Origin: Nageia nagi
Lineage: Eukaryota > Pinophyta
Reading direction: 5' to 3'
DNA length: 64,000 nt
Assembly (NCBI GenBank): GCA_050084985.1
Contig: JBITNC010000001.1
Coordinates: 57,040,001 to 57,104,000, forward strand
Numbering within the stretch: the first letter of the stretch is position 1; each line of letters opens with the position of its first letter. The translations under genes were made by a program, and so were the position numbers. Below the pieces are notes generated by a model. It ran no database searches. It was not told the DNA's origin and saw only the letters and a list, made by a program, of their open reading frames with translations. Of this stretch, positions 33,033-45,700 are shown one piece after another.

Positions 33033-33545
33033 TGCCACCCATCTTGGGATGAAGCTTTGTCCTTAAAGCTTGAAGTGTAGAAATTATTGCTATAGCTGAT
33101 GAAGGATTTCCCATGTTACATCTTTTGGTGCCATGCCTTGCCACTGCATAAGGACTTCTGTGATGGAGCGATTATGAAGCTATCATGAGCATTGATCTAG
33201 AACTACCTTAGGTACAACTACCATTGATCCATTTGCTAGTAACTCAGGTAATTGTGTTTGAAAATGAACCTCTGATCCAACCACTTTCTTAAGGTAAGAG
33301 ACATGAAACACTAGGTGAATCTTAGAAGAAGTAGGAAGCTCTAATTTATATGTAGCTAGGCCAATGCATTGTAACACCTTGTAAGGACCATAAAACTTTT
33401 GATCTAATTTTTAAGGGCCTTTTATTTTTAAGTATTTCTGGCAATAAGGTTGTAGCCTCAGAAAGACCATATCATCTACCTTGAACTCGCTTTCCACACA
33501 TTGTTGATCAACCTATTATTTCATATGGTGTTGGGATATCTGAAG
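33033..33545 (-). pseudogene. Integrase C-terminus and chromodomain of G
   Basis: On the minus strand: YKLELPTSSKIHLVFHVSYL then KKVVG (33377-33280), the conserved end of gypsy integrase. About 35 codons after the 33183 stop comes EVLMQWQGMAPKDVTWE, the aromatic-cage region of a chromodomain that reads histone marks. Stops interrupt it. F cuts it from the rest of integrase at 33546. Confidence 0.85.
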
Positions 33546-33550
33546 GTTAT

Positions 33551-34039
33551 TGTTAGAATTTGTAATGAAATATTGTGAATATCTGAACTCCTTATAAATT
33601 CAATTAATCACTTAAAGGATATTTAGATACCTTAAGGGATTAATTGAATTCTTTATTATGTAAACTTTTACCTTACCAAGTGGTTAGTTGGTAGGTTAAA
33701 GTTAGGTAATATATTTATTGTAACCCTAACCTTACCCTTGGGTTAAAGGGAGGTTAGGGAGGTGCTCTCATGCTATAAATAGAGGGCCTCTCCTCTTGTA
33801 ATAGAACTAAGATTTTGAGTAAGATTACTCTACTAGTTTGTGTAGGAGAGAAAGGAATTGTAGTAAGAGGGTGCATAGTTTGAGAATTGAGATGTAGTTG
33901 TGGATGTACTCCCAAGGAGGGAGGAACCACTTATATTGGTGTTATCTTGTGTGAATGGTGTTATTAGCTTGTAGATGTTGAATGATTAAGTTTCCTATAG
34001 TCTTGGACCTTGAGGATTAGTGTAGAACTAACTCCTTCA
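33551..34039 (+). repeat. 5' LTR of F
   Basis: TGTTAGAATTTG...CTCCTTCA with a TATA box at 33774-33781 and the CCCTAACC/GGTTAGGG inverted repeat just upstream. Confidence 0.93.
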
Positions 34040-37000
34040 ATTAGTATCAGAGCTTGGTGTGGAAGCTCCTTCAACATTCTTTGAAACTTCTTCAATTTTG
34101 GAGGTTCTCTATCATTTCTTGAGGTTTACTTTTCTTGTTTAAAGTAAACACAAGTGAAGGTATAAAATTCCTTACTCCTTGATTATTTTTTTGGATTATT
34201 TCATATTGATACTAGCATATTTTGTGAAGTTGTGTTAGTTCAATTTTATTTGTGAGAAATAACTTCTTTTACTAGCACAAAGTAAAAAGGAGAGATATTA
34301 TTATCTCAAATGTTTAATGTTTTTTTTAAATTGTGTTGGTAAATTTATTTTGCAATTTATTGTACACCTTACAATATATCAAAAAGGGGAGGGAGATTTA
34401 TGATTACTAAGCTAATACCTTCACTTGAAATACATTATTATTTAACAAAAATTATCTAAAACTTTATTTACAATAATTTTTTTTTCATTTTTACAAAATA
34501 GTAATAAATTTAAGGTTTCAATTTTTGAAAAGCTACAAGTTAAGGTTTGAAAAATTTTAGGGCCACTTTGGTTGAGTGGAGGTGGTGAGTCATCAGTAGC
34601 CCTCCTCCTCGCAGTGGCAGTCCCTACTGTAGCACCCCCTCCTTGCGACGATGGTCTCCCCCTATAGCACCCCCTCCTCACGATAATGACAACATAGAGT
34701 GGCTTTTGTTGCTCATAGAACTCTTCGTTGTCAATTATCATTAGCATGTGTCTATACATCGGATAGAATATAGAAAGAGGAAATCACAATTCTCTTTTAT
34801 GACATCATTGAAAATCACTGGCAAACAAAGTGCAAAGTTGGTTTGTTCTGCTAACTATTTATCTAAATGCATTTTGGCGCTGAACTTTGTTGCCTAGGAA
34901 CGATAAAAGAAAGCCATTGGCAGGATTTGAAAGCATCTATTGTCCAGATTTAATGGGAAAATTATGCAACAAGATAAGCCATAGAAGCCAAATATTGGTC
35001 CGTGCTCCGCCAGAAGAGAAGTAAGATGATCAAGATAATCGTTGACCATCTCTACTTCAAAAAGTAGTGAGATACTCTAGAAGAAGGGGACCCTATGCAT
35101 AATCCCTGATCAGTGACCAAAAATTAGCATAAAGCAACACATATTTTGTGCATTTCAAGCATTCGTATTAATGTACTTAGATATTACCTCCCTCAGTAAC
35201 AAAATTCTTCAAAAGCATTGTAAGAACAAAATAAATAGATGTGATTATGTACACTACCAGACAATGATCACTGGCTCAAAGAATATTTTGAACAAACACA
35301 AAGCTGGCAGATCACATTCTCCAAATGCAAAGTGAGACTCTTCAAAAAGGTGATAGAGCTCTCTCTTCTTTGCGACATCGACCTCGCCCACTGCAGAGAT
35401 ATCTGCATATCCATCATCACCAAATACTCACCCACCATTCTCTACATTCAAGAAACCAACTGCTGCCTCTACCACCATCACTCCACAACTGAATGCAACC
35501 TTTACCAGCTTTCATTGAGTTTATGCCACCATGGAAGACCACACAGTTACCTCGACATTCATGATCTGGTGAGAGAGCCATTCTTCTTCCTCCAGATTTG
35601 TGTGCTTGTCTGAGTTTGACACACAAACTAAGTCATACAACTGATAGAACACACACACCCATAACAACCTCCTCACCCCCACCCGACTTTGCGATGTCCA
35701 AACCATGCCTATCCTCCTCCTCCTTCTCCTCCTTGTCAGGTCTGAACATGGTGAGTGCCTCACCACTCCACCTAAGTCTTAAGGACTCAATGTCTACTCT
35801 TCTCCTATGCAACCCTCTTCTCCTTGATGTTGCCCTCCTTGTCTTAGAATAAAGTTGGAGGTTTCTTTTTTTTCTTCTTTGTGCATTTAATTTTTTTATT
35901 GACTACTTGCATATTCTTAAATGCACATGCAAAGCAACGTTTACTCCTTCTTGGTAAGGGAAGGGTAGCCATCCCTATTTTACCTAAAAGCATTTATTTT
36001 TTTTGACTTAGAGTATTTTTTTGTTTACTTGGAGTGTTTGAGGTAAAAGTAGCATTAACTATGCATAGGCCTCCTTTCTTTTTCATTAATACTTGCAAGC
36101 TCCGAAGAAGCAAATGTATACTTTTTGGTAGGCATTTAATATTTTTTGCTTGCTTACAAGTCATTTGTTCCTATTAAATGCACTTAGAAGTACTTATACT
36201 CCAACTTTAAACATTGTCATGATGACTATAATACTTTAAAGTAAGTAGATACATCATTAGTCTTCAATGCTATCCAATTTTTTAGAAAAAATGTGGCAAA
36301 TAAAGTTAATTCTTTAGGAGTATTTTTTATTTGCCTTAAATACTTTTAAGTTTGGCAATTTACTTAGGTAAAATGATAAATATTAGTGTAAAATTAACAC
36401 TTTAAGGGATTTTTTTTACCTAAGTATTTTTTAAATAATTCATGTTTCCTAAAAGGGAAACCTATGCTATTTTTTAAGTAAACAAGGGAAATTTTTTACT
36501 TAAAATATAAATGCATACTTAAAAGATTTTTTTTTTTTTGCATACAAGTTTTAGGGATAAAACTTTAAGTAAAAAAAAGGGGGGAATTTGTATAGTTTTT
36601 TTTTAATTAAAACTTTATCTAGATCTTGCATACTAAATTTGTAATGCATGCCTCTTAATCTTGTGTAGGAATAAAGCATGTTTATTAGTTAATTTTTAAG
36701 TTATGGAATAATGCATGTTTAATTTTTTAAGTTATGGATTAATGCTAAGTAGGACTTAGCCTTTTAAATTCATTAAAGTGTTGAATGAATTTATGAACTT
36801 GAGCAAGTATGCAAAATGTAAAAATGTCTTTTAGGGGTTAGTACAAAACCCATTGGACTCTTATATTTCAAGTTCTTGTGGATGATGTATTTTTAATACT
36901 TTACTTTATATTTTTGCATAATTGCTTTATACTTACAAAATACAAAATATTGAAAGTAACCCCTAAAATGAACACATCCGCACGTACTTTTCCACAACAT

Positions 37001-37531
37001 GACTTGTTTGGGGAGCCACGAGGGGAGCACAGGGTAGACTGGAGCCTTTTTAGTCCGAAGAACCAAGTGGTGGTAAATCCATCTTAATTGCCCCTAAGAC
37101 CTTTGTTGGATTGAACATAAATCTATTAAGTGGATAGGCATGTGTGTAGTGATACCACATGTTTGCATGTCCATTCAAGGATTATCCTGATAACCTAGGA
37201 GGAAAACTTGAAAACCTTAAACAAGATAACTAAAATGGCCGATCCAAGATATGTCGGATCCTTGGAAAATAGTTGGTACTTCTCCTTGAGATAGTATATT
37301 ACTTACCAAGGTGAACTGGTTGAGGATTGGTAGTACTTGGGCTCCACTTTGCGGGCATCCAGGTGAAGGCCTAATTCTATACAAGAAAACAACCTCAACT
37401 TTATCCTTCTATGGATCTTGGTTTATAAGTTTGCACATGTGGGGCATGTTTACTTATCAATGTTTGACTTGTATAGATGGTAAATTGTAGAAATTTATTC
37501 ATTCTTCTTACTTATTTACTTTTGTGTAGCA
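34040..37531 (+). other. PBS and long leader of F
   Basis: The PBS at 34042-34053 is followed by AT-rich leader homologous to B's (34042-34300). GAG/GTTTAC (34121-34129) and GAAG/GTATAA (34153-34162) are the possible 5' splice sites. A minus-strand stretch at 34760-34695 reads MLMIIDNEEFYEQQKPL, which faintly recalls plant HECT ubiquitin ligases (UPL6/7 type); this is a weak call. 35278-35388 is MADS-box-like. 35620-35850 is C-rich and unidentified. 36480-37440 matches the leader of A. It ends TTTTGTGTAG/CA at 37530, a good 3' splice site next to the gag ATG. Confidence 0.7.
35278..35388 (+). pseudogene. MADS-box fragment in the leader of F
   Basis: In one frame, KEYFEQTQSWQITFSKCK (35278-35331) is followed by VRLFKKVIELSLLCDIDLA (35332-35388). 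This matches the MADS DNA-binding helix region (consensus [23 protein letters not shown].E.A). The LCDID core resembles the MIKC*-type MADS group (family knowledge; the subgroup is inference). Trp replaces the usual Arg and CK replaces RR, so DNA binding would be damaged. The similarity stops after DLA, where a conserved 'LIxFS' should follow: what comes next is unrelated or intronic. No start codon or N-terminal MGR is seen. It is a host-gene scrap in a retrotransposon, not a gene. Confidence 0.62.
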
Positions 37532-40500
37532 ATGGTTAAAACCTTCATACCTAAGCATATACTCGATGATTCCAACTTTGGCATATGGGAACCTCATATG
37601 AAAGCTGAGTTACAAGCAAGGAAGCTATGGCAGACAGTTAATAAAGACTTGGTCACTCCTACAGATGAGAAGGCTCTTGAAATCTACAACTCAAAGAATG
37701 AGTTAGCAACTTCAATGATTTATTGTACAATTTTAGATAATGTACTTCTCATGATCTCTTCTTCAACATCAGCAAAGGAAGCTTGGGATAGGCTGAAGAA
37801 AATTTACCTTGGGTCAAAATTTTCAAGGAGGTTCACTATTTTACAAAAGTTGTTACAATATCATCAAGGTGAAGATGAAAGTGCTTCTATTTACTTGACC
37901 AAAATCATTGACCTTAGGACACAACTGGTTGGCTGTGGGTGCAACTGGATCAATGATGAGTTCATGGTCTTCATCATTCTTCAAAGCCTTTCTACAAAGT
38001 TTAGTAACTTTGTCACAGTTATGGAAACTAGGCTCGATGATGAAGAAGATGTCATCTCTCTTAATAACCTTTCTAGACTCCTTCTGAAGCATGAGGAAAC
38101 TTTGAATAAGAAAATGTTGAACTTTTCTCCAAAGGACAATCACATTGCTCTAGGAGCAACCAAAACTCCTTTCAAGAAGAAGTTCAATCATTATAAATCC
38201 AAAGATAACAAATCCTCATCTACCTTCAGGAAGCATGAGAAAAAGGGCAACAATAATGGTAACTTCAAGCAAAGGAATGACAAAGCTGGATCAAGCAATC
38301 CAAAACCTAAGGAAAAGTTTGATAGAAATTGTAACTTTTGTGGCATCTTTGGTCACAAAGAGTATGATTATCGTAAAAAGAAATTTGCTCAAAAAGGCAA
38401 GGGAAATGCAAATGTGAAAAATTTTAATAATAAAAAGAAGACCAAGCATGCTGCTACTGTTGCCTACTACTCAGTGACTCAAACTATTTCAAATGATTGG
38501 ATTGTTGATTCAAGATGCACTAATCACATGTGTTATGAAAAGGATAAGTTTGAAAACTTTCATAAGTACAAGAAGGATGCAGTTGTGATAGGTGATAATT
38601 CAGTCCTTGATGTTCAAGGAATAGGGAGTGTGAATATTCATGGAAAGGTTCTTAATAATGTCTTTTATGTGCCTAAACTAAGGATGAATCTTATCTCCGT
38701 AATTCAGATTACAAGGAAAGGATACTCATTTGAGTTTACCTCACACTCTTGGTGTGTTAAGAAAGGACTTGCCACCTTGATGAAAGGATCAGTAAAGGAT
38801 GACCTTTATATTGTGGATCAAGTTCCTTCAAAGATGTGTCTTGCTGCAAATGTTTATTCAAAGGATAATCTTTGGCATCAATGATTAGGGCACCTTAACC
38901 ACAAGAGTATTCAAGATATGAAAAATCAAGAACTTGTGTAAGGTTTACCTAATATTTCACCCACAATTGGTCTCTATGAAAGGTGCATTCTAGGAAAGAT
39001 GAATAGGCAAATGTTTGAAAAAGATAAGGTAACTCGGGCTACTCGTCCTCTTCAGCTTGTGCATTCAGATTTGATGGGTTCATTTTAGAATAAGTCTCTA
39101 GGGGGAGCTTCTTATGTTCTGACCTTCATTGATGACTTCAGCAGGATGACATTTGGTTATCTACTTGAGCACAAGGATCAAACTTTTGATAGGTTTAAAG
39201 ACTTCAAGGCTCTTGTTGAAAATCAAACTAATTTTAAGATCAAGATGCTAAGATTTGATAATGGGTGTGAGTATAATAGCAATGAATTTAACTACTATTG
39301 TGCTAAACATGGGATCAAGCAGTAATTCATAATCCCTTACACCCCTCAACAAAATGGAGTTGCTGAAAGGAAGAATCGAACCATTATGGAAATGGCAAGG
39401 TGCATGTTGGGTAACCTTCCTAGTTTCTTATGGGGTGAAGCTATTCACATTGCTATTCACACCCTAAATAGGTGTCCTACTAAAGCAATTGAAGGTAAAA
39501 CTCTGTATGAAGCATGGACAGGAAAGAAACCTAACATCTCACACTTTAGGGTCTTCGGTTGTGATGCATTTGCCTTCATTACCTCAGAGAAAAGAAAGAA
39601 GTTGGATAAAAGATCAGAAAAATGCATCTTTGTGGGGTATGATAATTAGCATAGAGGTTACAGGCTCTACTCCTCATCCCATAAAATAGTCTTTATTTCT
39701 AGGGATGTCAAGTTCAATGAACTTTCTGAGGATACGACTTCTCATGCTGAGTGTCTGATTCAGATGATTCTTTGCATGCACATAACTGGTTGGATGATCA
39801 TGTAGCGAAGTCACCATAAGAGTAAAATTCTCCAGCTCAAAGAATTACAAGGAGTATGACCTTGAATAAATCTTTATTTTCCAAAATTGATAATACGAAT
39901 GAGCCATCAACCTTCAAAGAAGCTTCCAAGCAAGAGCGTTGGATGGAAGCTATGAAAGTTGAGTATGAGGCGCTCATGAAAAATGAAACTTGGGATTTGG
40001 TTCCTTATCCTAATGAGAAAAATGTGATTGGAAATAAATGGATATACAAGGTCAAGTACAATTTTGATGGAGAAATTGAAAAATACAAAGCAGGGTTAGT
40101 GGCCAAAGGATTCACTCAAAAATATGGTATTGATTATGAGGAAACCTTTGCTCCTATGGCCAAGATGCCTACTGTTAGGATAATCCTTGCTCTTTCTACA
40201 GCTCAAGGATGGAAAGTTTTTCAACTTGATGTCAAGAGTGCATTTCTCAATGGTGACTTGGATGTAGAAATCTACATGAATCAACTAGAAGGATTTATTC
40301 TAGAAGGTAAAGAGTCTTTTGTGTGCAAGCTAAAGAAGTCTTTGTATGGACTTAAGCAAGCACCTAGAGCATGGTACAAGAAAATTTTAGGATTCTTTAC
40401 AGATATTAGTTTTTCCAAGTGCTTCTCTGACTCAGATCTCTATGTACTCAATCAAGGAAAAAATGTGGTCTTAATTCTCCTTTATATGGATGATCTTCTC

Positions 40501-41446
40501 ATAACTGGCAATCATATTGAAATCATCCAAGAGTGCATATCCAAACTGAAGGCAACATTTGAAATGACTGATCTAGGTCTATTGCATTACTATCTTGGGA
40601 TGCAAGTATACCAACACAAAGATTGTACTTATCTTAGTCAATCTAAGTATATATCAGATATCTTGCAAAAGTTTGGAATGGAGGAGTGTAGATATGCTGC
40701 AATACCTGTTTCTCTTGGAATTGTTGTATCTCTAAGCTTAGATTCTTAGTTGGCTGATGCTACAGCTTATAGGCAATTAATAGGTAGTCTTCTGTATCTG
40801 ACTATCTCTCGACCTAATATTACCTTTGCAGTGAATATGATGGCACGATTCATGCAAAAACCATATGTTGAGCACCTCAATGCTGTTAAGCAAATCTTAA
40901 GGTATGTGGCAGGGATAAAGGATCTTGCTGTTAAGTATTCCAAAGTGCCCTCAATTGTTCTCTCTGGGTTCTCAGATTCTAACTATGGGGGAGATAGAGA
41001 TGATAGAAAATCAACCTCTGCATATGTGTTAGCATTGGTTAAGGTGCTATCTCTTGGGCTTCTAAGAAGCAACCTACTGTGACTCTTTCTACCATCAAAG
41101 ACAAATATCGAGCCATGTCTGTTGCCACCCAGGAAGCTATTTGGCTGAGGCATCTTCTGAACTAAATTGGGTATGAGCAAAATGCACATCTATTATTTCT
41201 TCAGATAATCAATCGGCTATCTCTTTGGCTAAGAATCCTGTGTTCCATCAGAGAACCAAACATGTGGAAATCTAAGCCCATTTTATTAGGGAGAAGGTTC
41301 TAGATGACATCATACACTTGGAGTATTGTCCATCTACTATAAACTTTGTTGATTTATTCACTAAGCCCCTTCTTGAAGCTCAGTTCAACAAGCTTAGGGA
41401 TTCTCTTAGGTTGGTGAAGTTGCCCTCAAGGGGGAGTGAAGTTTGA
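37532..41446 (+). pseudogene. Copia gag-pol polyprotein of F, stops and frameshifts
   Basis: Open from MVKTFIPKHILDDSNFGIW (37532) to 38884 (450 codons: gag, zinc knuckle CNFCGIFGHKEYDY, protease WIVDSRCTNHM with Gly changed to Arg). The stop at 38882 (TGA in 'HQ*LGHLN') is at the same codon as A's 4678 TGA. Further stops fall in integrase (TAA, TAG, TAA). The core motif reads RFDNGCEY instead of NGGEY. Frame changes by single-base losses near 39751, 41030 and 41185. RT (39856-40749) is long and open, with QLDVKSAFLNGD and an intact YMDDLL. RNase H follows, and the frame ends GSEV then TGA at 41444-41446. The start agrees with A and H. Confidence 0.93.
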
Positions 41447-41530
41447 ACTTTTGTTAGTGATGACAACTTCACCTCTAAGAGGTTCTTTTTTTGTTGTTAT
41501 ATAGTGTTGATTATGATATACCTCCATGGT

Positions 41531-41708
41531 AAGTTTGCTTTGTGTGAGGAACTTCTTATACATTTTATACCTCCATGGTAAGTTTGCTCTACGTGAGAAA
41601 CTTGTTGTACAATTTTTTGAGCATATAATTGTGGTAAGTTCGCTCTGTGTGAGGAACTTCTTGTACGTTTTATACCTCCATGGTAAGTTTGCTCTGCATG
41701 AGAAACTT
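41531..41708 (+). repeat. Array of four small hairpins (F)
   Basis: 24-nt units at 41531, 41580, 41636 and 41685. Outer arms are AAGTTT/GAACTT (one G-U), AAGTTT/AAACTT, AAGTTC/GAACTT and AAGTTT/AAACTT. The inner arms are CTC/GAG in three of the four (CTT/GAG in the first). Same position as in A, after the pol stop. Confidence 0.75.
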
Positions 41709-42303
41709 GTTGTACAATTTTTTGGGCATATAAATTGATCAATCAGTTTCATTGTTCAAGTATTCATATGAGAAGATCTGGTATGTGTCTTTAGGCATTG
41801 TACAATCATCTATATGTTATGCTCTATTAATAATCAACACATGTCTATATACAACAGGTGACTATGAGTGATGGCTTAGCGTCTCCGTGATGACTTATAG
41901 TGCACCATTGATCAGTTATTTATAAGATGGCATTATTTGATTCTCTTATTAATATAATGAATATATGATGCATCTAACTGATTTTGTTCATAAGTTGCTT
42001 GTAGCATGTAAGATCTTCTTCAGAAATGCAGGTTACTCACCTTGTGTAAGCAAGCTCATGGATACCCACATGTCAGCTTAAAGTTGATTGACTACTATGT
42101 ACAGTGAAACCAGTTGTGGTTAATGATTGTATTGTAAACCATTTTGTCAAATGGTAATGTAGTGAGTCTCAAACTAGTTCTCAAAAAGATTCTCAAATAT
42201 GTAAATGTTCTCATCTCCACTTGTATCTCTATGGAGGAGAACTCTCTCTTACTCTCTCTCTTCTCTCTTCTACGCTGTATCCCAATATTGCATTAAGGGG
42301 GAG

Positions 42304-42792
42304 TGTTAGAATTTGTAATGAAATATTGTGAATATCTAAAATCCTTGTAAATTCAATTAATCACTTAAAGGATATTTAGATACCTTAAAGGATTAATTGA
42401 ATTCTTTATTATGTAAACTTTGACCTTACCAAGTGGTTAGTTGGTAGGTTAAAGTTAGGTAATATATTTATTGTAATCCTAACCTTACCCTTGGGTTAAA
42501 GGGAGGTTAGGGAGGTGCTCTCATGTTATAAATAGAGGGCCTCTCCTCTTGTAATAGAACTAAGATTTTGAGTAAGATTACTCTACTAGTTTGTGTAGGA
42601 GAGAAAGGAATTGTAGTAAGAGGGTGCATAGTTTGAGAATTGAGATGTAGTTGTGGATGTACTCCCAAGGAGGGAGGAACCACTTATATTGGTGTTATCT
42701 TGTGTGAATGGTGTTATTAGCTTGTAGATGTTGAATGATTAAGTTTCCTATAGTTTTGGACCTTGAAGATTAGTGTAGAACTAACTCCTTTA
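42304..42792 (+). repeat. 3' LTR of F
   Basis: Matches 33551-34039. The end is CCTTTA (CA changed to TA), followed by GTTAT. Confidence 0.93.
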
Positions 42793-42797
42793 GTTAT

Positions 42798-45700
42798 CCT
42801 TAAGCAAATGAAGAATATCATATTGAGTAACTAAAGTTGAGCCAACTACCTAAACTTTACTAGTACTTGTAACATACAAGGTGACTGTTAGTGGAGCTTG
42901 ACCATACACTGCTTCATAGGGGGTCATCTTGCTGGCTAAATGATAAGATGTATTATACCACCACTCGACCAAGGGAAGCCATCATACCCAATGCACAAGT
43001 TATGCTAAAGCAAAACAACATAAATATGTTTCCAAGCATTTTTTATAATTTTAGTTTGACCATCAGTTTGTGGGTGATATGCTGAGATCATATTTAGTTA
43101 GGTACCTTGTAGTTTAAAAATCTCTTGCCAAAAATGACTTGTAAAAGTGGGATCATGATCACTGATAATCATCTCTAGCATGCCATGTAGTTTGAAAATT
43201 ATATCCAAGAATAATTGTACCGCTGTCACTGCTTTGTAGGGATGAGCCAATGAACCAAAATAAGCATATTTAGATAACCGATCAACCACCACTAGAATAA
43301 CTAATTTACCTTGAGATTTAGGAAGGCCTTCAATGAAATCCATTAAGATATTAATCCATGTATGGGTAGATATGGGGAGAGGTTGAAGGAGTCCTAGAGT
43401 ACCCACTGTCTCACCTTTTTGTCTTTGACACACATCATAAGCTACCATAAATTGCTTGATATCTAATTTCATACCTATCCAATAGAATGATCATGCCACT
43501 CGCTTATAGGTTTTCAAAAATCCTTCATGTCTTGATGTAGGTGTGGAATGCAATTTTGTAAGTATTTATGATTTACATTTTGAAGGAGATAGTAACAAAA
43601 TTCAACCTTTGAATCTCAAAATACCATCATGCCATGTATGGTGTGGCTTACTCATGGGGTCTTAAGTGATCTATTTTAGTAATTCTTAGGTGGAGCTATC
43701 CTCTACCCACTCTTATTTAATTTTATCCAACCATTGAGGAATAGGAGATGAAATAGCTTGCAGTGCTACTTGATCTTCAAATTTTCTGGATAAAACATTG
43801 GCAACCACATTCTCCTTACCTTCATGGTATACTATCTCATAATCATACCCTAATAGTTTAGTCACCCATTTTTGTTGCTCAAGCATAGAAATGTGTTGCT
43901 CAATGAAAATTTCAAACTATGATGATTTATGAGGATGATGAAATGGCAACCAATGAGATATGGTCTCCAACATTGAATTGCATGATTGATGGTAAGCATT
44001 TCTTTTTCATAAGTGGATTTGCCCAAATTTTTTCTAGAGAGTGCTCTACTAGTGAATGTTAAGGGATGCCCTTCTTGCATTAATACTACCTCGATTCCTA
44101 CTCCACAAGCATCACTTTCTATCACAAAGGTTTTAGAAAAATATAGCATTGCTAATATCAAGGTGGTACACATCACCTCCTTAAGCTTAATGAAAGCTGC
44201 TTTAGCTTGAAGGGACCATTGGAAAACATTCTTTTTCAACAACAGGTTAGAGGTGCTGCAATCTTGCCATAATCCTTTATAAATTTTTGATAATAGCCTA
44301 TCAACCCTAAGAATCCTCTAAGACTTTTCAAATATTTAGGAATAGACTAGTTTTGCATGTTAGTAATCTTTTATGGATCCACCTTAACTCCCTCTTTAGA
44401 TATAACATGGCCTAAGTAGTCAATTTCCCTCTTATCGAATGATCATTTTGATTTTTTTGCATATAGCTAGTGTTCCTTCAATATTTGTAGGGTTTGGTCA
44501 ACATGTGCCACATGTTCTTACCATGTCTTACTATAGATTAAGATATCATCAAAGAAAACTAAAATGAACTTCTTGAAGAATGGATGAAACATCTAATTCA
44601 TTAAACTTTGAAATGTGGATGAAGCATTTATTAGGCCAAAATGCATGACTACGAAATCATAATGGCCCTCATGGGTGCGAAATGTGGTTTTTGGTATATC
44701 CTCCTCCTTGAGACAAATTTAGTGATACCTAGATCGTAGGTCCAACTAGAAAAAATATCTTGCCCCATGTAGTTCATCTAATAATTTATCAATGATTGGG
44801 ATGGAAAATTTGTCCTTGATTGTAATTTTATTAAGGGTCCTAAAATCCACACACATATGCCATGAACTATCTTTCTTACAAACCAATATAGTTGGAGAAG
44901 AAGATGGGCTTACACTAGGTTGGATTACTCCTGCATCCAATAATTCCTTAACCAATTTTTCAATTTCATTTTTTGTAAGCAAGGATATCAATAAGGATGA
45001 ATGTTTGGTGGGTGACTTCCTAGCACCAACTGGATAGCATGATCATGTGATTGTTGGGGTGGTAAGCCCATTGGTTCCTCAAAGGCACTTGAATACTTAT
45101 TTAAGATGAGCTATAGATCCTTAGGCTTTATGATTTTAGATTTGGTGATTGATAAGGAGTGCAACTGTGCTAGCATCCCCTTTCCATTTTTACATAGGAT
45201 CTTTTCCATGTGATGTGAGCTCACAATTTGTACAAATCCACCCTATAATCCCTTGAGAGTATGCTCTTGTTCATCTATTTTGAAGGTCATCTATAACTCT
45301 ACAAAATTCCACTATATGGTGCCCAAAGTCCTCAACCATTGTACCCCCAAAACTATATCACATCCCCCAAGTGGTAAAGCATACATGTCACTTTTAAAAG
45401 TATAGTGGTCCATGATCAGTTTGACATTGTGAAATGTGCCTTTATATGCTATTTTTCCTCCATTACCAACCATAACATAAAAATTATTTTTAGGATGTAT
45501 GTAACAATCAGCAACCTTAGCCACTCGTGGATCAATGAAATTATGAGTACTTCCCAAATCCAACAATATTATGAGAGGGCACTTTTAAAAAAAACCTTTG
45601 ACCTTCATAGTTTGAGGGGTGGTAATTCTTGCTAATGCATTATAAGAGATAACCAAGGCCTCCTCATCTAGAATTTCCTTTGTAGCTTCTTCAATTACAC

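Larger units (their letters stand above)
33551..42792 (+). mobile_element. Ty1/copia LTR retrotransposon F, full length
   Basis: LTRs at 33551-34039 and 42304-42792 (489 bp each). Target duplication GTTAT is at 33546-33550 and 42793-42797. PBS TAGTATCAGAGC is at 34042-34053 and PPT AAGGGGGAG at 42295-42303. Internal order is leader (3.5 kb), gag, protease, integrase, RT, RNase H, hairpin array. It is the same family as A, with LTRs that diverge more. Its own two LTRs show about ten differences by eye. It is inserted in the integrase gene of G. Confidence 0.94.

Noticed and set aside
35332-35613. A functional MADS gene of 93 codons
   Set aside because: No ATG or MGR start, key Arg residues changed, similarity ends after 57 bp; only a fragment is supported.
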